From: Candidula unifasciata
Taxonomy: Eukaryota; Mollusca; Gastropoda; Stylommatophora; Geomitridae
Length of the DNA: 64,000 bases
Assembly: GCA_905116865.2 (NCBI GenBank)
Contig: CAJHNH020000791.1
Location: 20,001 to 84,000, forward strand
Direction of reading: 5' to 3'
In this document: positions 32,408-43,399 of the stretch, in pieces
How positions within the stretch are numbered: the stretch's first letter is position 1
Layout of the letters: each line of letters opens with the position of its first letter
Position numbers and translations under genes: made by a program
Notes under the pieces: model-generated
Database searches by the model: none
The model's input: only the letters and a program-made list of their open reading frames with translations
What the model was told of the DNA's origin: nothing

Positions 32408-32705
32408 AGATAAACACTCACGCACGCACACCCACACACGCACGCACACAAACCCACGCGAGCACAAACACCAACACTTGCCCGCACGCAGGCAAACACA
32501 CACGCGCATGGGCACGCACGCACGCACGCACACAGGACACACACGTGCACGGACGCACGCACGCACACAAACACACCAACGCGCGCACAGACAAACACCA
32601 ATACTCGCCGGCACGCAGGCAAACACACACGTGCACGGGCACGAATTCACACAGCACAAACGCACTCGGGCACGCACACGCACACACACACACACACACA
32701 CACCG
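32368..32705. repeat. CA microsatellite and degenerate CA/CG tract
   Basis: Pure CA from 32368 to about 32403, then about 260 bp of irregular CA, CG and GCACGC units, then CA again to 32702. Within it, TTGCCCGCACGCAGGCAAAC and a near copy about 122 bp later suggest a duplication. Confidence 0.9.
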
Positions 32706-33161
32706 TGGTCATATTAATTGCCACAAATCTCGCCTATACAACACTCCGTAAACCGATAGTGTCGCGTCTCTGGCAATATCTAATATTGCACAAACTGTTT
32801 TTGGCCTCAACTCTTGTGCACTTTCACAAAAACTCATAAGGCCATTTCTTCCCGTGGCTGACAGTGTTTCAGAAATATTCATTTATGTTTGATAATTTAT
32901 TATGTTACAAATTCGTCTCGTCTCATAAATGTTGTGTCTGTCTATCCCCTTCTATGTTGGTGACCTGTTACGATTCCTATTGTCTTGTCTTTGTGGCGTT
33001 TTAACGTACGTTTTGTTGGGTGTTACGATTATTTCACTAGTATCTTGACTATCCTTTAAAATACTTGCAGTCATTCCAGTTTGTGCAGTTTTCTCAGAGA
33101 GCTGCACAATACCGGGCTTGTAAAATGTCCGAGCAGAAGAAAGTAGCCATTGTAACCTGAC
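32706..33161. other. Unique sequence, no gene seen
   Basis: The 73-codon minus-strand frame at 32952-33173 has no recognised domain and crosses the transposon boundary at 33166. Confidence 0.45.
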
Positions 33162-33801
33162 ATAAGGGGTCACTTCAAGAAATTTTTTTATTTTATTTAC
33201 AATGTTAGACCAATTATTTTATAATGGTCATTTGTAGGCATGAATGATGATACATTTGTACACTTTAAGTTTAAAAAAAAAACCATGGTTGCCATGGCAA
33301 CAGCCGCCATCTTAATGAAAAAACAACATGTACTTAGAACACTAAGATTTAAAAAACAAACAGAGGTATTGAGAAACAGATGATTGATTCATGAACTTTG
33401 AACCTATGTCTAGGGTCAGGTCTAGTTTATTTACTTCAAAGATGTTTATAACTATTTTGTTTTGAATATTAAAATTTAGTTATGTAAAAAAAATACAAAA
33501 ATGTAGCTTTTTAAGATATTAATCTAATTTTTAAAAACAATTGCTCAATAAACTGTTGTTTTAAATATGCCAGACCCTTAACTGTTGTGTTAGGAGTATC
33601 CACACCAAATTTCGGGTCTCTAGTCTTTATATAAGCTGAGATTTAAGGACTTCCCACCCACAACAAACAGAAAAATAGAGTTTTGAGAAAAGTGACTTTT
33701 AAACTTTAAAAGTCACATAAAATATAATTAATAAAGAAAGAAAGGGTTCTTACCTAGCCTGTTGCATTCTGCATCATATCCACAGAAAATGTCACATAAA
33801 T

Positions 33802-35322
33802 TTAACAATTAAATCCACCAGCAACATAGCTTTTGCCTTCTGTTACTTCATGCTGGTGTTCTAGCTCGAGTCGCCGTTTTTTCTGGTTTCTTCTCTTCCA
33901 CTTCGAAAGACTTAACATTTGTTTTCTCGTATCACAATACTTTCTTTTCATGATTCTTGCAGCATACATGTTGTTTGTAAGTCCCCACTCCAGTCTCATT
34001 TAGTTAAATACTATTATAATTCATATAGGACCACAGTTGAAAGACAGAGTGGTAAGGGAAGTTGCTGTCTCCACTGCTGACATCGAAGCAAATGTTGTTT
34101 TAAGACAGCGCTGCCAAATCAGTGGGTTAAGGCTTTCATTGGCATTCTGAGTGCTCATTGTAGCACACGGGTGAAAAGAAGATCTGGATCTGTCAACCTT
34201 TTCACAACCGGGTAGATAATGCTGCCAACTTGTAAGAAAAATGTTGGGCAATCTTGAAAATATCATTCTTGCCGCCATCATCCCCATGGCATTCGAAGAA
34301 CAATCTGCATTCTTTTGACATTCAGATTTATGCCTTTCCATCCAGTTTAGAAACTCAGATGAGCCTAGTTTTGGAGCACTAGCACACATTTTACAATAAT
34401 TGCTGATGATCTGCGTATCCAGAACGAGACCACTATCATCATTGATGGCAAACCCCGACTCCATTGTGTGACGAATGGCCTTGTTTCTATCATGTGCCAT
34501 TGTATGAAACAGTGATGATGGGGCACCAAGTGTCACTTGTGGCTTTGTCTGGTTGGTGAACTGTAGCTGCTGATCTTTTTGCAACAACAAAAGTTGCTCG
34601 GCACATCGCTTCCACTGCTGCTTTCCTGGCTGCAAGGCTCACATTTTTTGCTAATGTATAAAATTTTGTTTGATTCATTTGATTTGTAATGTTCATGACA
34701 GTAAAGAATTGAACAACCAATGACTGTCCTGTAGTTGATATCATACTGTTTGTCCATTTGTGATCTCCAGTCTGACCACTGTGACTCACAATCTGGACAG
34801 AAAATTTGTATAAGAGAGGCCAGACCATTTGTCTTTTTTGTAACCAGTTGACGATTATTACATCTACAATTTCTGCAGTCCACTGCAGAGACAATGGAAC
34901 TGAAGAAACGTTGTTAATAATTGTGTAGGATGAAAGTTCATAGTTAGTTGTTTGTTTCCTCAGTCAGATTCTTGTTGTTGTATACTTCAAACTTCTGCTG
35001 TGCTCTGCCACAACTTTCTGAGTTTGCAGTTTCAGCAGCACCTTGAGTACCCGTAGGCTCATTGGTTTCAGCATCTAAAGTAGAGCTAGAACACAAAAAT
35101 GAAAGAAGTATTAAATTAGCATCGATCACATTACCAGCATAGCATTAATTTAATGGCAATCGAAGCGAAATAAAAGCGAAACGTGAGAACGACATCGTAA
35201 ATTTAATTTCAGAAGTAGGAAAATTACCTCAAATTCGAAGATTCCCTAAGTTTCCTTGCATGAATTCCTCTAGGCTTTTTATTTATCTGTTTGTGTCCAA
35301 ACATAATTCCTTTTCTTGTCAT
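33802..35322 (-). pseudogene. Decayed transposase of the Mutator/Kolobok-type element
   Basis: Exon 1 (35322-35228) starts MTRKGIMFGHKQINKKPRGI and ends at donor G|GTAATT. The intron ends at TTCTAG and exon 2 resumes in frame at 35085 (SSTLDAETNEPTG...). After a frameshift near 34945 follow SSYTIINNVSSVPLSLQ, a CRNCRCNNRQL zinc-like pair, IQIFCPDCESQW, then ITVSYNGT near 34495 where the family has DGTW (Asp to Asn). Next come GLVLDTQIISNYCKMC, ERHKSECQKNADCSSNAMGM and, after an internal deletion, TQNANESLNPLIW near 34140. A C-terminal KRRNQKKRR and EGKSYVAGGFN end lies at 33802-33999. At least three frameshifts or stops and a deletion show it is dead. Retained splice sites argue against a processed copy. 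Motif assignment to the Mutator-like transposase domain family (PF20700) is from memory of the family pattern. Confidence 0.78.
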
Positions 35323-35754
35323 AATGAAAGCGTGTATAATAATTTTAATTAAAACAGAACTTCAAAATGCGATTGAAATGAATCAGCACAACAACAACAA
35401 ACATTGGGGAAACATACACTCTGCGCATGCGTAGAATATTCGTCGTTGAAGAAATGTCTAATAGGGACCAATCAAATGCTGCCAAATAATAGAGCCAATG
35501 AAATGTTGGTATGGCTATGATTTTGTTAGTTTCGCATATCGTCGGCAAAGCTCGCAGATGCTTTCGTATTTAGAGATATGAAAAAGTATTTGGACGGCGG
35601 TAAAAATGAAAAAAACATGCCCTATTATAATATTTGGAAACAGCTGTTGCTAGGTGTCAAACATTGCTATTTTGTGGTACAAAATTTATTTTATCCTTAA
35701 AAAATACATGGGGTGGTGTCTTTAGTATCACCTTTTCAGCGCTATATTGTTTAC

Positions 35755-36295
35755 TTACTTTACTTTACTTTACTTTTTCCTTCCACGTATGCCGCTAAGC
35801 GTTGTGGGGAGATGCAAGTTCCTGTCATAAGCAAGGCGGGCAGCATCTGATGTTCTGAGGCCATGCTTTTGGCAGGTTTCGGAGACCCCGTCAATCCACA
35901 GTTTCCTTGGTCTTCCTCTTGCCTTATATCCTGAGCTTCTTTGGTTGAAAATTTGTGATATTATTTGATCATTTTTCATCCTGGTTAGATGTCCAAACCA
36001 TTTAATTCTTTGATGTTCTATGTAGTCTAAACATGGCGTAGTTTTGACAGTGTTTCTAATGTCTATATTCTTTATCCTGTCTAGTCTGGTCTTGTTCGCT
36101 GCTTTTCTTAGACATTTCATTTCACAGGCTTCTATTTTTCTTTCATGGGTCTTGTTGATTGTCCATGTTTGGCACTGGTAGCAGAGTGTTGGAATGAAGA
36201 TGGTGTTTATCAATTGTCTTTTGGTCTTCATGGTTATATCTGGATGTTTAAGCAGAGGTGATAGTTGGTATGTGACAGCATTTGCTTTCTGTATT
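35755..36295 (-). mobile_element. 5'-truncated RTE-like LINE with 12-bp target duplication
   Basis: It inserted into the Mutator/Kolobok-type element and is bounded by perfect 12-bp direct repeats TATATTGTTTAC (35743-35754 and 36296-36307). The minus strand keeps an open frame of 153 codons: TLCYQCQTWTINKTHERKIE, ACEMKCLRKAANKT, HQRIKWFGHLTRMKND, GRPRKLWIDGV and terminal LHLPTTLSGIRGRKK. The 3' tail on the minus strand is tandem AAAGT (35755-35776 on plus). The intact frame, exact duplication and short tail mark a relatively young insertion of about 541 bp truncated at its 5' end. Confidence 0.92.
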
Positions 36296-36430
36296 TATAT
36301 TGTTTACAAATGACATAAATCTTGTATGTAATTTTTTCTACGAATGTCGAACTTTACAAAAACGAACACAGTGAAAAAGTGAAATTTTTGACACAAATTG
36401 GAAAAAAAATTCTCTATAGTGACCCCATAA

Positions 36431-37118
36431 ACACGAACAAAGGCTCAATCTGCAGAACTATTTGCTTCGCGGTGGTGTGACTGAGGAGTGCCCCGGTGCT
36501 TGCACAGATGAACAGTGCAACGGCCAGCGGACAGCCAGCTAAAGACATAAACCAGGACCCTTAAAACCCACTTCAAACTTAAGCAACAAAAGAACAATCT
36601 CAGGTGTAATTGCTCACCACAAAGGAAGAGAACTTCAAATAAGATAGCAAAGGAACCGTCTTTGATGAAGCAGGCCTTCAGGCGGCTAATAAAAGACCAA
36701 GCTTGGACTTTTTGTTTGATTTTTTACGATACGATAGGAAGACAACCGTAACCTTCTGCATACATCTAGACAAAACCGAATTTGGAACAATAAACTTGTT
36801 CTGTCCACATTTGAACAGTCAACATGCCTTTGCCCTAGTACAACAGGCAGTTATTTCTGGACAAGGTCGATTTTGTATTTTAGTTAAAAGGATTAATTTA
36901 TTTGCTTCATTTTTATCTACAGTAACCGTTGTATGTACCTGACAGGATATAGCGAAATACGCCAGGCAATAAACTGCACAATTTATTTTTTGTGTATGTA
37001 TTTTGGCTAATCGAACCTTACTAGAGAAAAACAATTTAAAATAAGTGAGCAGTGTGTAGACAGCGATACAAGTGGAAACATGAATATTTTTTTTCCCAAA
37101 GATAATCTTTACTGATAG
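36431..37118. other. Unique sequence, no gene seen
   Basis: No recognisable domain. A 79-codon plus frame at 36703 (MDFLFDFLRYDRKTTVTFC...) has no support. Confidence 0.45.
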
Positions 37119-37413
37119 ATGGAGCCAACATTAACTGAGAACCAGGTGAAGACCTGGGAAGTCAAGGCAACGGGCGGGATGTTGATTACATCACCCATAG
37201 AAGTCGACTGGTGGATACAAATAGGATATAAGCCTCATATCTCTGATGCGCGTTCCCGTTATGAGGTTAATACGCCCCCCCCCCCCCCCCCCATTAGATT
37301 GCTCCGTCGACATTTACAGGTTTGCCGATTTACTTTTATTTCGGTCGGACTGCTCTCGTCTTGTTCTCTTACTGTTCTTGGTCAGTTACAAAGGTATGGC
37401 TCTTTCCCCTCCA

Positions 37414-37490
<77 letters not shown>

Positions 37491-37503
37491 CTCTCTCTCT
37501 CTG

Positions 37504-37550
<47 letters not shown>

Positions 37551-37600
37551 CACACATCTGACTATCTTAAAAAAAAAGGGGGGGGGGGGGACGATTTTTC
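37119..37600 (+). mobile_element. Dispersed element carrying a CT microsatellite, copy 1
   Basis: Blocks in order: AGAACCAGG, ACCTGGGAAGTCAAGGCAAC, GGGATGTTGATTACATCACCC, CTCTGATGCGC, a C18 run (37275-37292), TTGCTCCGTCGACATTTACAGG, CTTGTTCTCTTACTGTTCTTG, a CT run (about 37418-37548), CACACATCTGACTATCTT, then A9/G13 (37569-37590). The same order is found at 42290-43215, so the microsatellite is carried by a dispersed element. Non-coding. Confidence 0.78.
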
Positions 37601-38299
37601 ACAACAGTGATTTTCAACTTGTTGTCGCACAGGGTTCCTGGGTTTTTAGCGATAGAGGCTCCGACAATAAGAGCATGCCACGATCTCACCAAAGATTAGG
37701 AGACTCCTATGCGTCATGGTGATCCATTTAATGGCTGTTTTGACTACAGCCGTCAGTCAGACACTTCCACTTGACATTGGTTGACGACTTGAATAGTCTG
37801 CACTAAACTCCATGGATAAGAGAACGTCAATTATAAAATCCTTTGGGAAGTCATGATAATGAACCTGTTGATCTCTAGAGAATCCACCAGTGCACATCTC
37901 AGCTAGGTCATTGCTGAAAGTAATTCCTTGGTAAGCTAAACAGACCAAAGAATAACACTGGCTCCCAATGAATCCTAGTATAGTGTTCCTTTATGCCAAC
38001 AACGTCTCTAATCATAACAGAAAAAAATCGCCGGATCGTTTAAACTATTCTCTACCTTTAGTCCTTTCTGGATGTTTGAAATAACTTTCCTCTCCTCTTT
38101 ATTACCATGTGATCCACTAAACACAAAAAGGTAATTGACGTTGAATGTAGTTTTCTCCACCCTTGGTCCCTTCAAGATTTTGCCATGTTCCTCCTTACTC
38201 TGTGAACTGTACTCACGAAACCGTTTTAAAACTGTTGTTTTTCAGAGACAGTGAGTTAAGGATTTACCTCTACATTAGCAAAGGTCTACTGGGGATTTA
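37601..38299. other. Probable extension of decayed retroelement, not resolved
   Basis: On the minus strand there are fragments (FIIDVLLSMEF at about 37840; LTVSEKQQ near 38230) that might belong to a Gypsy polyprotein, but no domain can be assigned with confidence. Confidence 0.3.
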
Positions 38300-40090
38300 G
38301 AGGGTATTCCACCACCGTGGATTTACCTCCGTCAAGTTCGTTTGCTACATCCATAGCTAACAGGATCTCCTGGTCACTTGTCTCTCGGTCGACATACTTC
38401 CAAAGCAAGTTTATGTGATCGATCTTGGATTTTTCCTTTACATTTATCCTTTAGTTAGTTCTGGATACCTTCTCCTCAACACTAAATGGCTCTCGCCACG
38501 AAATCTCTAGCTTGGAGTTTCGGCAGTGAACTAGTTATAGAACTTCATCACCAACCTCACGAAATCTCTAGCTTGGAGTTTCGGCAGTGAACTAGTTATA
38601 GAACTTCATCACCAACCTCACGAAATCTCTAGCTTGGAGTTTCGGCAGTGAACTAGTTATAGAACTTCATCACCAACCTCACGAAATCTCTAGCTTGGAG
38701 TTTCCGCAGTGAACTCGTTATAGAACTTCATCACCAACCTTACGAAATCTCTAGCTTGGAGTTTCCGCAGTGAACTAGTTATAGAACTTCCTCACCAACC
38801 TCACGAAATATCTAGCTTGGAGTTTCCGCAGTGAACTAGTTATAGAACTTCGTCACCAACCTCACGAAATCTCTAGCTTGGAGTTTCCGCAGTGAACTAG
38901 TTATAGAACTTCATCACCAACCTCAAGACTTTTCTCTTTAATCCTTTGCTGAATCTGGCTGCATACTTCTCACGAGCCTGGATCAAATTTAACCGAGCAA
39001 GATCCCAGCCTACTTTCAACTTCCTCTTCAACTTCTCTACTTACTGGGAGGTAGTTTTGGGAGCTCGTCTGTGCTCTCAGCAGTCCACGTTCTTCTGAAC
39101 ACCTCAAGAGGTCCTAGGTCGAGCAAACAACAAAGTAGCTAGAGTGAATCCCGTAGATGCGTGTGGTACCTCTTGGTCGGCGAAAAAAGCTTCAGACAAG
39201 CACTTGTCCAACCGCTCAGGGTTATCCTGAATGAGGCGGCGTAAGAGCGATAACAAAGTACGATTAAAACGTTTAACCTGGCCGTTGGCTTGCGGTCGAT
39301 ATGATTTGTACCAACGTCTCTAAATTTGAAAAACTTAAGCACCTCATTCATCAGCTTACCCCGGAACTGGGACCCATTATCCGTCAGGATCTGCCACTGA
39401 GATCCTTTTCAAGTAAAAACACCAAGTAATGCCTCTGCCACGCTCTTAATATTTATATTTTTTTGGGGGGGGGGGGGAATACTGGCATTCGTTTTCCTAA
39501 TAAGTGGAAGAGGCCCGACCAGATCTACAACCACTTGTCAAATGGTGTATAAGTTATAGTTTTCTCCCCCCAAACTTACTGGTACGGTACGGTCTTTAGG
39601 AGCAACTTTTTGGCACTCCAGGCACGATTGAACAAAGCAGACGATATCTTCAGTCATTCCCGGCCAATAGTAAGGACATGATACCCGCTGTTTTGTGGCA
39701 CTAATTCCCATATGTATACTGCATGCAATGGTATAGCTCATTAAGGGTTTGTCATGTAAAGGGTTTGGGCTCTACAAGCCAGCAGTACTCTGGATAGTTA
39801 TCTTCCCCTCTCTATCTGAACTTCTTACCTTTCATGTAAAAGTCTCCTTTCTTCATATGATTGTGAGCTTTTGGTAGCTTATGAGAACAACCTTTTAAGG
39901 TAGTATCCTTGGTTTGTGCCACCTTGATTTCACCTGCAGAGGGTTTTCTGGAGAGGAATAAATAGAATTACGTTTTGATTGTGCCCTGGTGGTTACAGCT
40001 GCTATGTGCTCCGATTCTTTAGGCTGACCCAGATGTAAATATAGAGCGCATAAGATCAAAGGAAAAATCACGATTTTTATTACGATAGCT
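38300..40090 (-). pseudogene. Decayed Gypsy-type integrase region
   Basis: From 5' to 3' on the minus strand: IAAVTTRAQSKRN near 39990, the linker seen between RNase H and integrase in Gypsy elements; the zinc-binding block HMGISATKQRVSCPYYWPGM with CLECQK near 39600-39710; ILTDNGSQFRGKL near 39380 (integrase catalytic core); YRPQANGQVKRFNRTLLSLL near 39270; HASTGFTLATLLFARPRTS near 39130; then a C-terminal GDEVL block amplified into an array. Frameshifts occur near 39300 and in the core. Integrase joins element cDNA to host DNA. Reverse transcriptase, RNase H and LTRs of this copy were not found. Confidence 0.85.
38497..38935 (-). repeat. 61-bp tandem array inside the integrase C-terminus
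   Basis: Seven copies of CGAAATCTCTAGCTTGGAGT, TTCGGCAGTGAACTAGTTAT and AGAACTTCATCACCAACCTCA. On the minus strand the unit encodes EVGDEVL then LVHCRNSKLEIS, the conserved GDEVLLL...LLxxWxGP region of Gypsy integrases. The period is not a multiple of three, so the array itself shifts the frame. Confidence 0.9.
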
Positions 40091-40129
40091 TCAACAGTCA
40101 CAACTACATACTTAGAACTTAGCTCAATA

Positions 40130-41490
40130 TGACTGCCCCTGACGAAGCTAGACCAAGACTTCCGGAAAGCCAACGCCAATAGGAAATGTGTCAACTGTTC
40201 CAGCCAACACAGTGCTAGGTACCTAGGATGCCCCTATCTCCAGCAAGCCAGAGAGATCGCAACCACTGCCGTCAGGAAAAACATCCCCTACCAAGACTCC
40301 TGCAGGAGACACGAGACCCCAAAAGTGTATGAACAACAGTCACCCCCAAACTTGAAAACGAAATCGCCGTCCTAAAGAATGAGATCCAGGCACTTCGGAA
40401 GGAAAAGTCAGCCACCAAAGCCCAGAGAGATCAAGAGAGAGAGACGAGCTGACAGATCTACGAAGCATAATGCAGGCGTCCCTCGAATCTCAGAAGTGAT
40501 GGGAAACAGAATGCGCAGACATGGCGACGTTTAAAGCTGACATCCTGGCCGTCGTGAGCATCATTAGGATCATAAAGGGACAGATAACTAAAGAAACGAA
40601 AACCGAAATAAAAGAAATAAGAAAAACCAAGCAGAAACTTCATGACGAAATCACCTCGATCAAGCCAACGCTAGCAGAAACAGAGACAAAGTTACTTAAA
40701 GCTGAAGAAGAAAATGCCAATTTAAGCAACGAGCTGCAAGCAACAATGAAGATGATCGACGCAAGAGAAAAAGACCGTAAAGAAGCAGACAGGGTAGAGG
40801 CCATACGGGCAAGGGATGCCAGAATCGAAGCGCAGGCAGCAGCAGAGGTGAAAATACATTACTTTTCACTAACGAGGAAACACTGCGGACCTTTGAACGC
40901 TCAAGGGCACTCCCTTCCGAACTAGAAGCTACCAGAAGCGTCATAGTGAATGAGATCTATCCACCATATGAAGGCTTAACTCAAGCATGCCAGCAGACGA
41001 AGTACCACGGTCCCCACACGAACCGACCGAAACACCGAACCGGACACCAAAACTCAGCCGAAAACACGGCAAGCAGCGAAACCTCGGAAAATAACGCCCG
41101 AAATAACGACGCCAGCACCAAACCACCTGAAACCCAATGCATGAGCAGCGCTAGACAGACAAGGCAGAAGAGACCTACCAAAGCAGCACCAAATTCCACA
41201 CATAACCCGACGCAGTGCCGCCCCAGGCATCAAACTGCCAGTCCTTTTTAGGGCAAGCAGTTATCACCTCCATTAATGGACCAACCGGCCAAACAAACTT
41301 ACCCTAACCCGCCATGACAGCAGAGCATCCAAACATAGGAAACGGAGAGCAGAGCAAGAACTGCCAGATTCGATGGAAACCAAACGAGAAGACTCCATAA
41401 CAAACAACGAGCGATAGGAAACTGACAACACAAAGGATAACACGATTCAATGACAGCCCGACCAGTAACCAAAAAAAAAAAAAAAAAGCG
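40130..41490 (+). pseudogene. LINE ORF1-like: zinc knuckle plus coiled coil
   Basis: Near 40150 the reading KANANRKCVNCSSQHSARYL then GCPYLQQAREI resembles the last CCHC knuckle of Jockey/I-type LINE ORF1 (gag-like) proteins. It is followed by long charged helical sequence with heptad character (LENEIAVLKNEIQALRKEK; later KLLKAEEENANLSNELQATM in the frame at 40521-40925). A polar C-terminal part follows. There are several stops, and an A17 run at 41470-41486 may mark the 3' end. ORF1 proteins bind element RNA. The coding strand is opposite to the adjacent Gypsy remnant. Confidence 0.62.
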
Positions 41491-41710
41491 GAGAGCTCAG
41501 AGAGCAGCAATGTTTTCTGACCCTTCACTGAAAGTGGTCACGGCAAATACTGAATGAATTGAATTGTTCGCTCAACCATATAATTGTCATGGGGGAAACC
41601 GGCTGGGGACACAGAAAAAAATAATTTTATAGTTGATACATGACGCCACAAGACAATGGTTTTCTGGTAATTTGTGTGAGTGTAGTATTTTCATTTCAAA
41701 TATCATTTAC

Positions 41711-41716
<6 letters not shown>

Positions 41717-41781
<65 letters not shown>
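41717..41781. repeat. GA microsatellite
   Basis: Pure GA for about 65 bp, followed by purine-rich sequence to about 41950. Confidence 0.97.
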
Positions 41782-41785
<4 letters not shown>

Positions 41786-41980
41786 GGAGAAAAAAAAGGA
41801 GAGGGAAGAAAAAGGAGAAATAGGGAGAGATATTTAAGAGAAAAAAGGACTTGGAGAGAGGGTGTGACAGAGATAAAGAAAGGGAAAGAGAAGATAAACG
41901 AGAAAGAAACAGAGTGAGAAAGAGAAGTAAAAGATGGAAAGGAGAAACAGAAAGGGTAATAATTCTATATTAAACACTGT

Positions 41981-42128
41981 GTAGTAATTTCTCTCTCTAA
42001 ATATAGTATAGTACACTGTAGTAATTTCTCTCTGTAAATATAGTATAGTACACTGTAGTAATTTCTCTCTGTAAATGTAGTATAGTACACTGTAGTAATT
42101 TCTCTCTCTAAATGTAGTATAGTACACT
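41981..42128. repeat. 37-bp tandem repeat, four copies
   Basis: Unit GTAGTAATTTCTCTCTGTAA plus ATATAGTATAGTACACT. Starts at 41981, 42018 and 42055. Confidence 0.92.
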
Positions 42129-42289
42129 CAAACCCAATGGACAATTACAAGACGTTTAACTTGTCCCTCCAGTACGGATTTCGTGGGAGCATCATTTCTC
42201 CTCATGTTGCAAATATTGACACGCCACAGTTGACTTATCATCGGAAACTTTCCGAAACCAGTTTGTACTGCAGTAAAGATTAGGTCGAC

Positions 42290-42769
42290 CCAGCCCAAAA
42301 TGGGTACCAGGATGGGCTGTCCTGGGAAAGTAAAGACAGCCGGCGTAATGCTGACCACATTACCCACAGAGTGCTGATGGTCTGTAAAAATATGGGACGC
42401 TCTGTCCATATGCCCGATGCGCCGAAAGGCGTGAAAAGGGAACTTTACTTTTTAAAGATTACCGATTGTCGGTCTGTCTCGTGCAATCAAAGTGCACTCC
42501 TCACGGGACTAGTTTTATTCTAATTTCAAAATTTCCGCTTTCAGATTTAGAACAGGAAGCAAATTATACTTTTTAGAGGAATCTGCATTTTTAACTATCA
42601 ATACCAAATAAATTGAATTGGTTCATTTTCCTTTAGGTTATTATGTTTTTCCTAGCGCATTATTTTGTTCCGTTGACATTTACAGGTTTGCTTTTTCAAG
42701 GTTTTGGTCAGGTTGCTATCGTTTTGTTCTCTGTTTGTTCTTTGTCAGTGTCGAAAGTATCGCTCTTTC

Positions 42770-42823
<54 letters not shown>

Positions 42824-43215
42824 TCTCTCCCCCTCTCTCGCTTCCTCTCTCCCTCTCTCCTCCTCTCTCTCCCTCTCTCTCTCACTTTCCCTCTCCCTCT
42901 CTATTTATCCCTCTCTCTTCCCCTCTCTCTCTTCTTATCTCTCTCCCCCTCTCTCTCCCTCTCTCTCCTTCTCTCTCTCTTCCTCTCTCTCGCTCTCTCC
43001 CTCACTCTCCCCCTCTCTCTCCCTCTCTGTCTCCCTCTCACTCTCTCTTCCTCTCTCTCTCACTCTCTCCCTCTCTCTCACCCTCTCTCTCACCCTCTCT
43101 CTCCCTATCTCTCTTCCTCTCTCTCCCTCTCTCTCTCCCTCTCTCTCTCTTTCTCTCTGTGCGTCTTACATACACATCTGTCTTAGAGAAAGGAGGAAAG
43201 GTGAGGGGGGCGGGG
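42290..43215 (+). mobile_element. Dispersed element carrying a CT microsatellite, copy 2
   Basis: Shares with 37119-37600 the blocks GGTACCAGG, CCTGGGAAAGTAAAGACAGC, GTAATGCTGACCACATTACC, GCCCGATGCGCC, TTGTTCCGTTGACATTTACA, TTTTGTTCTCTGTTTGTTC, a CT-rich run of about 390 bp (42773-43160), ACACATCTGTCTTAGAG and a G-rich end. It has about 200 bp (42430-42640) absent from copy 1. The CT part is impure, with CCCTCTCT and CACTCTCT variants, giving long artefactual frames. Confidence 0.75.
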
Positions 43216-43399
43216 TCATTTATGACCTACGTTTGGGTATAGAACGAATTAAAATCAGCGTTGACGGCCGCAAAGTTTTCTAAAAGCGAAAGGAGAACAC
43301 CAACAACGCTTTACAGCGATTAGCGAAAATGTTTCAGCAGGCATCATGGTACACGCTGTGAAGATCGGCATATGGGGGTACGCATTATCGCCCTTTTGA

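Larger units (their letters stand above)
33166..36426 (-). mobile_element. Mutator/Kolobok-type DNA transposon with TIRs
   Basis: Both ends show an inverted repeat of about 25 bp: GGGGTCACTTCAAGAAATTT at 33166 against the complement of the right end, GGGGTCACTATAGAGAATTT, ending at 36426. ATAA flanks both ends directly (33162-33165 and 36427-36430), a candidate 4-bp target duplication. Inside on the minus strand lies a decayed, spliced transposase gene. A LINE of 541 bp has inserted between the 5' end of the gene and the right terminus. The 4-bp AT-rich flank would suit Kolobok-like elements (usual target TTAA) better than classical Mutator (8-11 bp), but the superfamily needs a database comparison. 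Confidence 0.8.

Noticed and set aside
32347..32751. Cys/Val-rich and His/Thr-rich frames of 60-111 codons
   Set aside because: Translations of the CA/CG tract.
34490..34894. A separate 134-residue gene
   Set aside because: It is one of several frames of the single broken transposase; motifs pass between frames.
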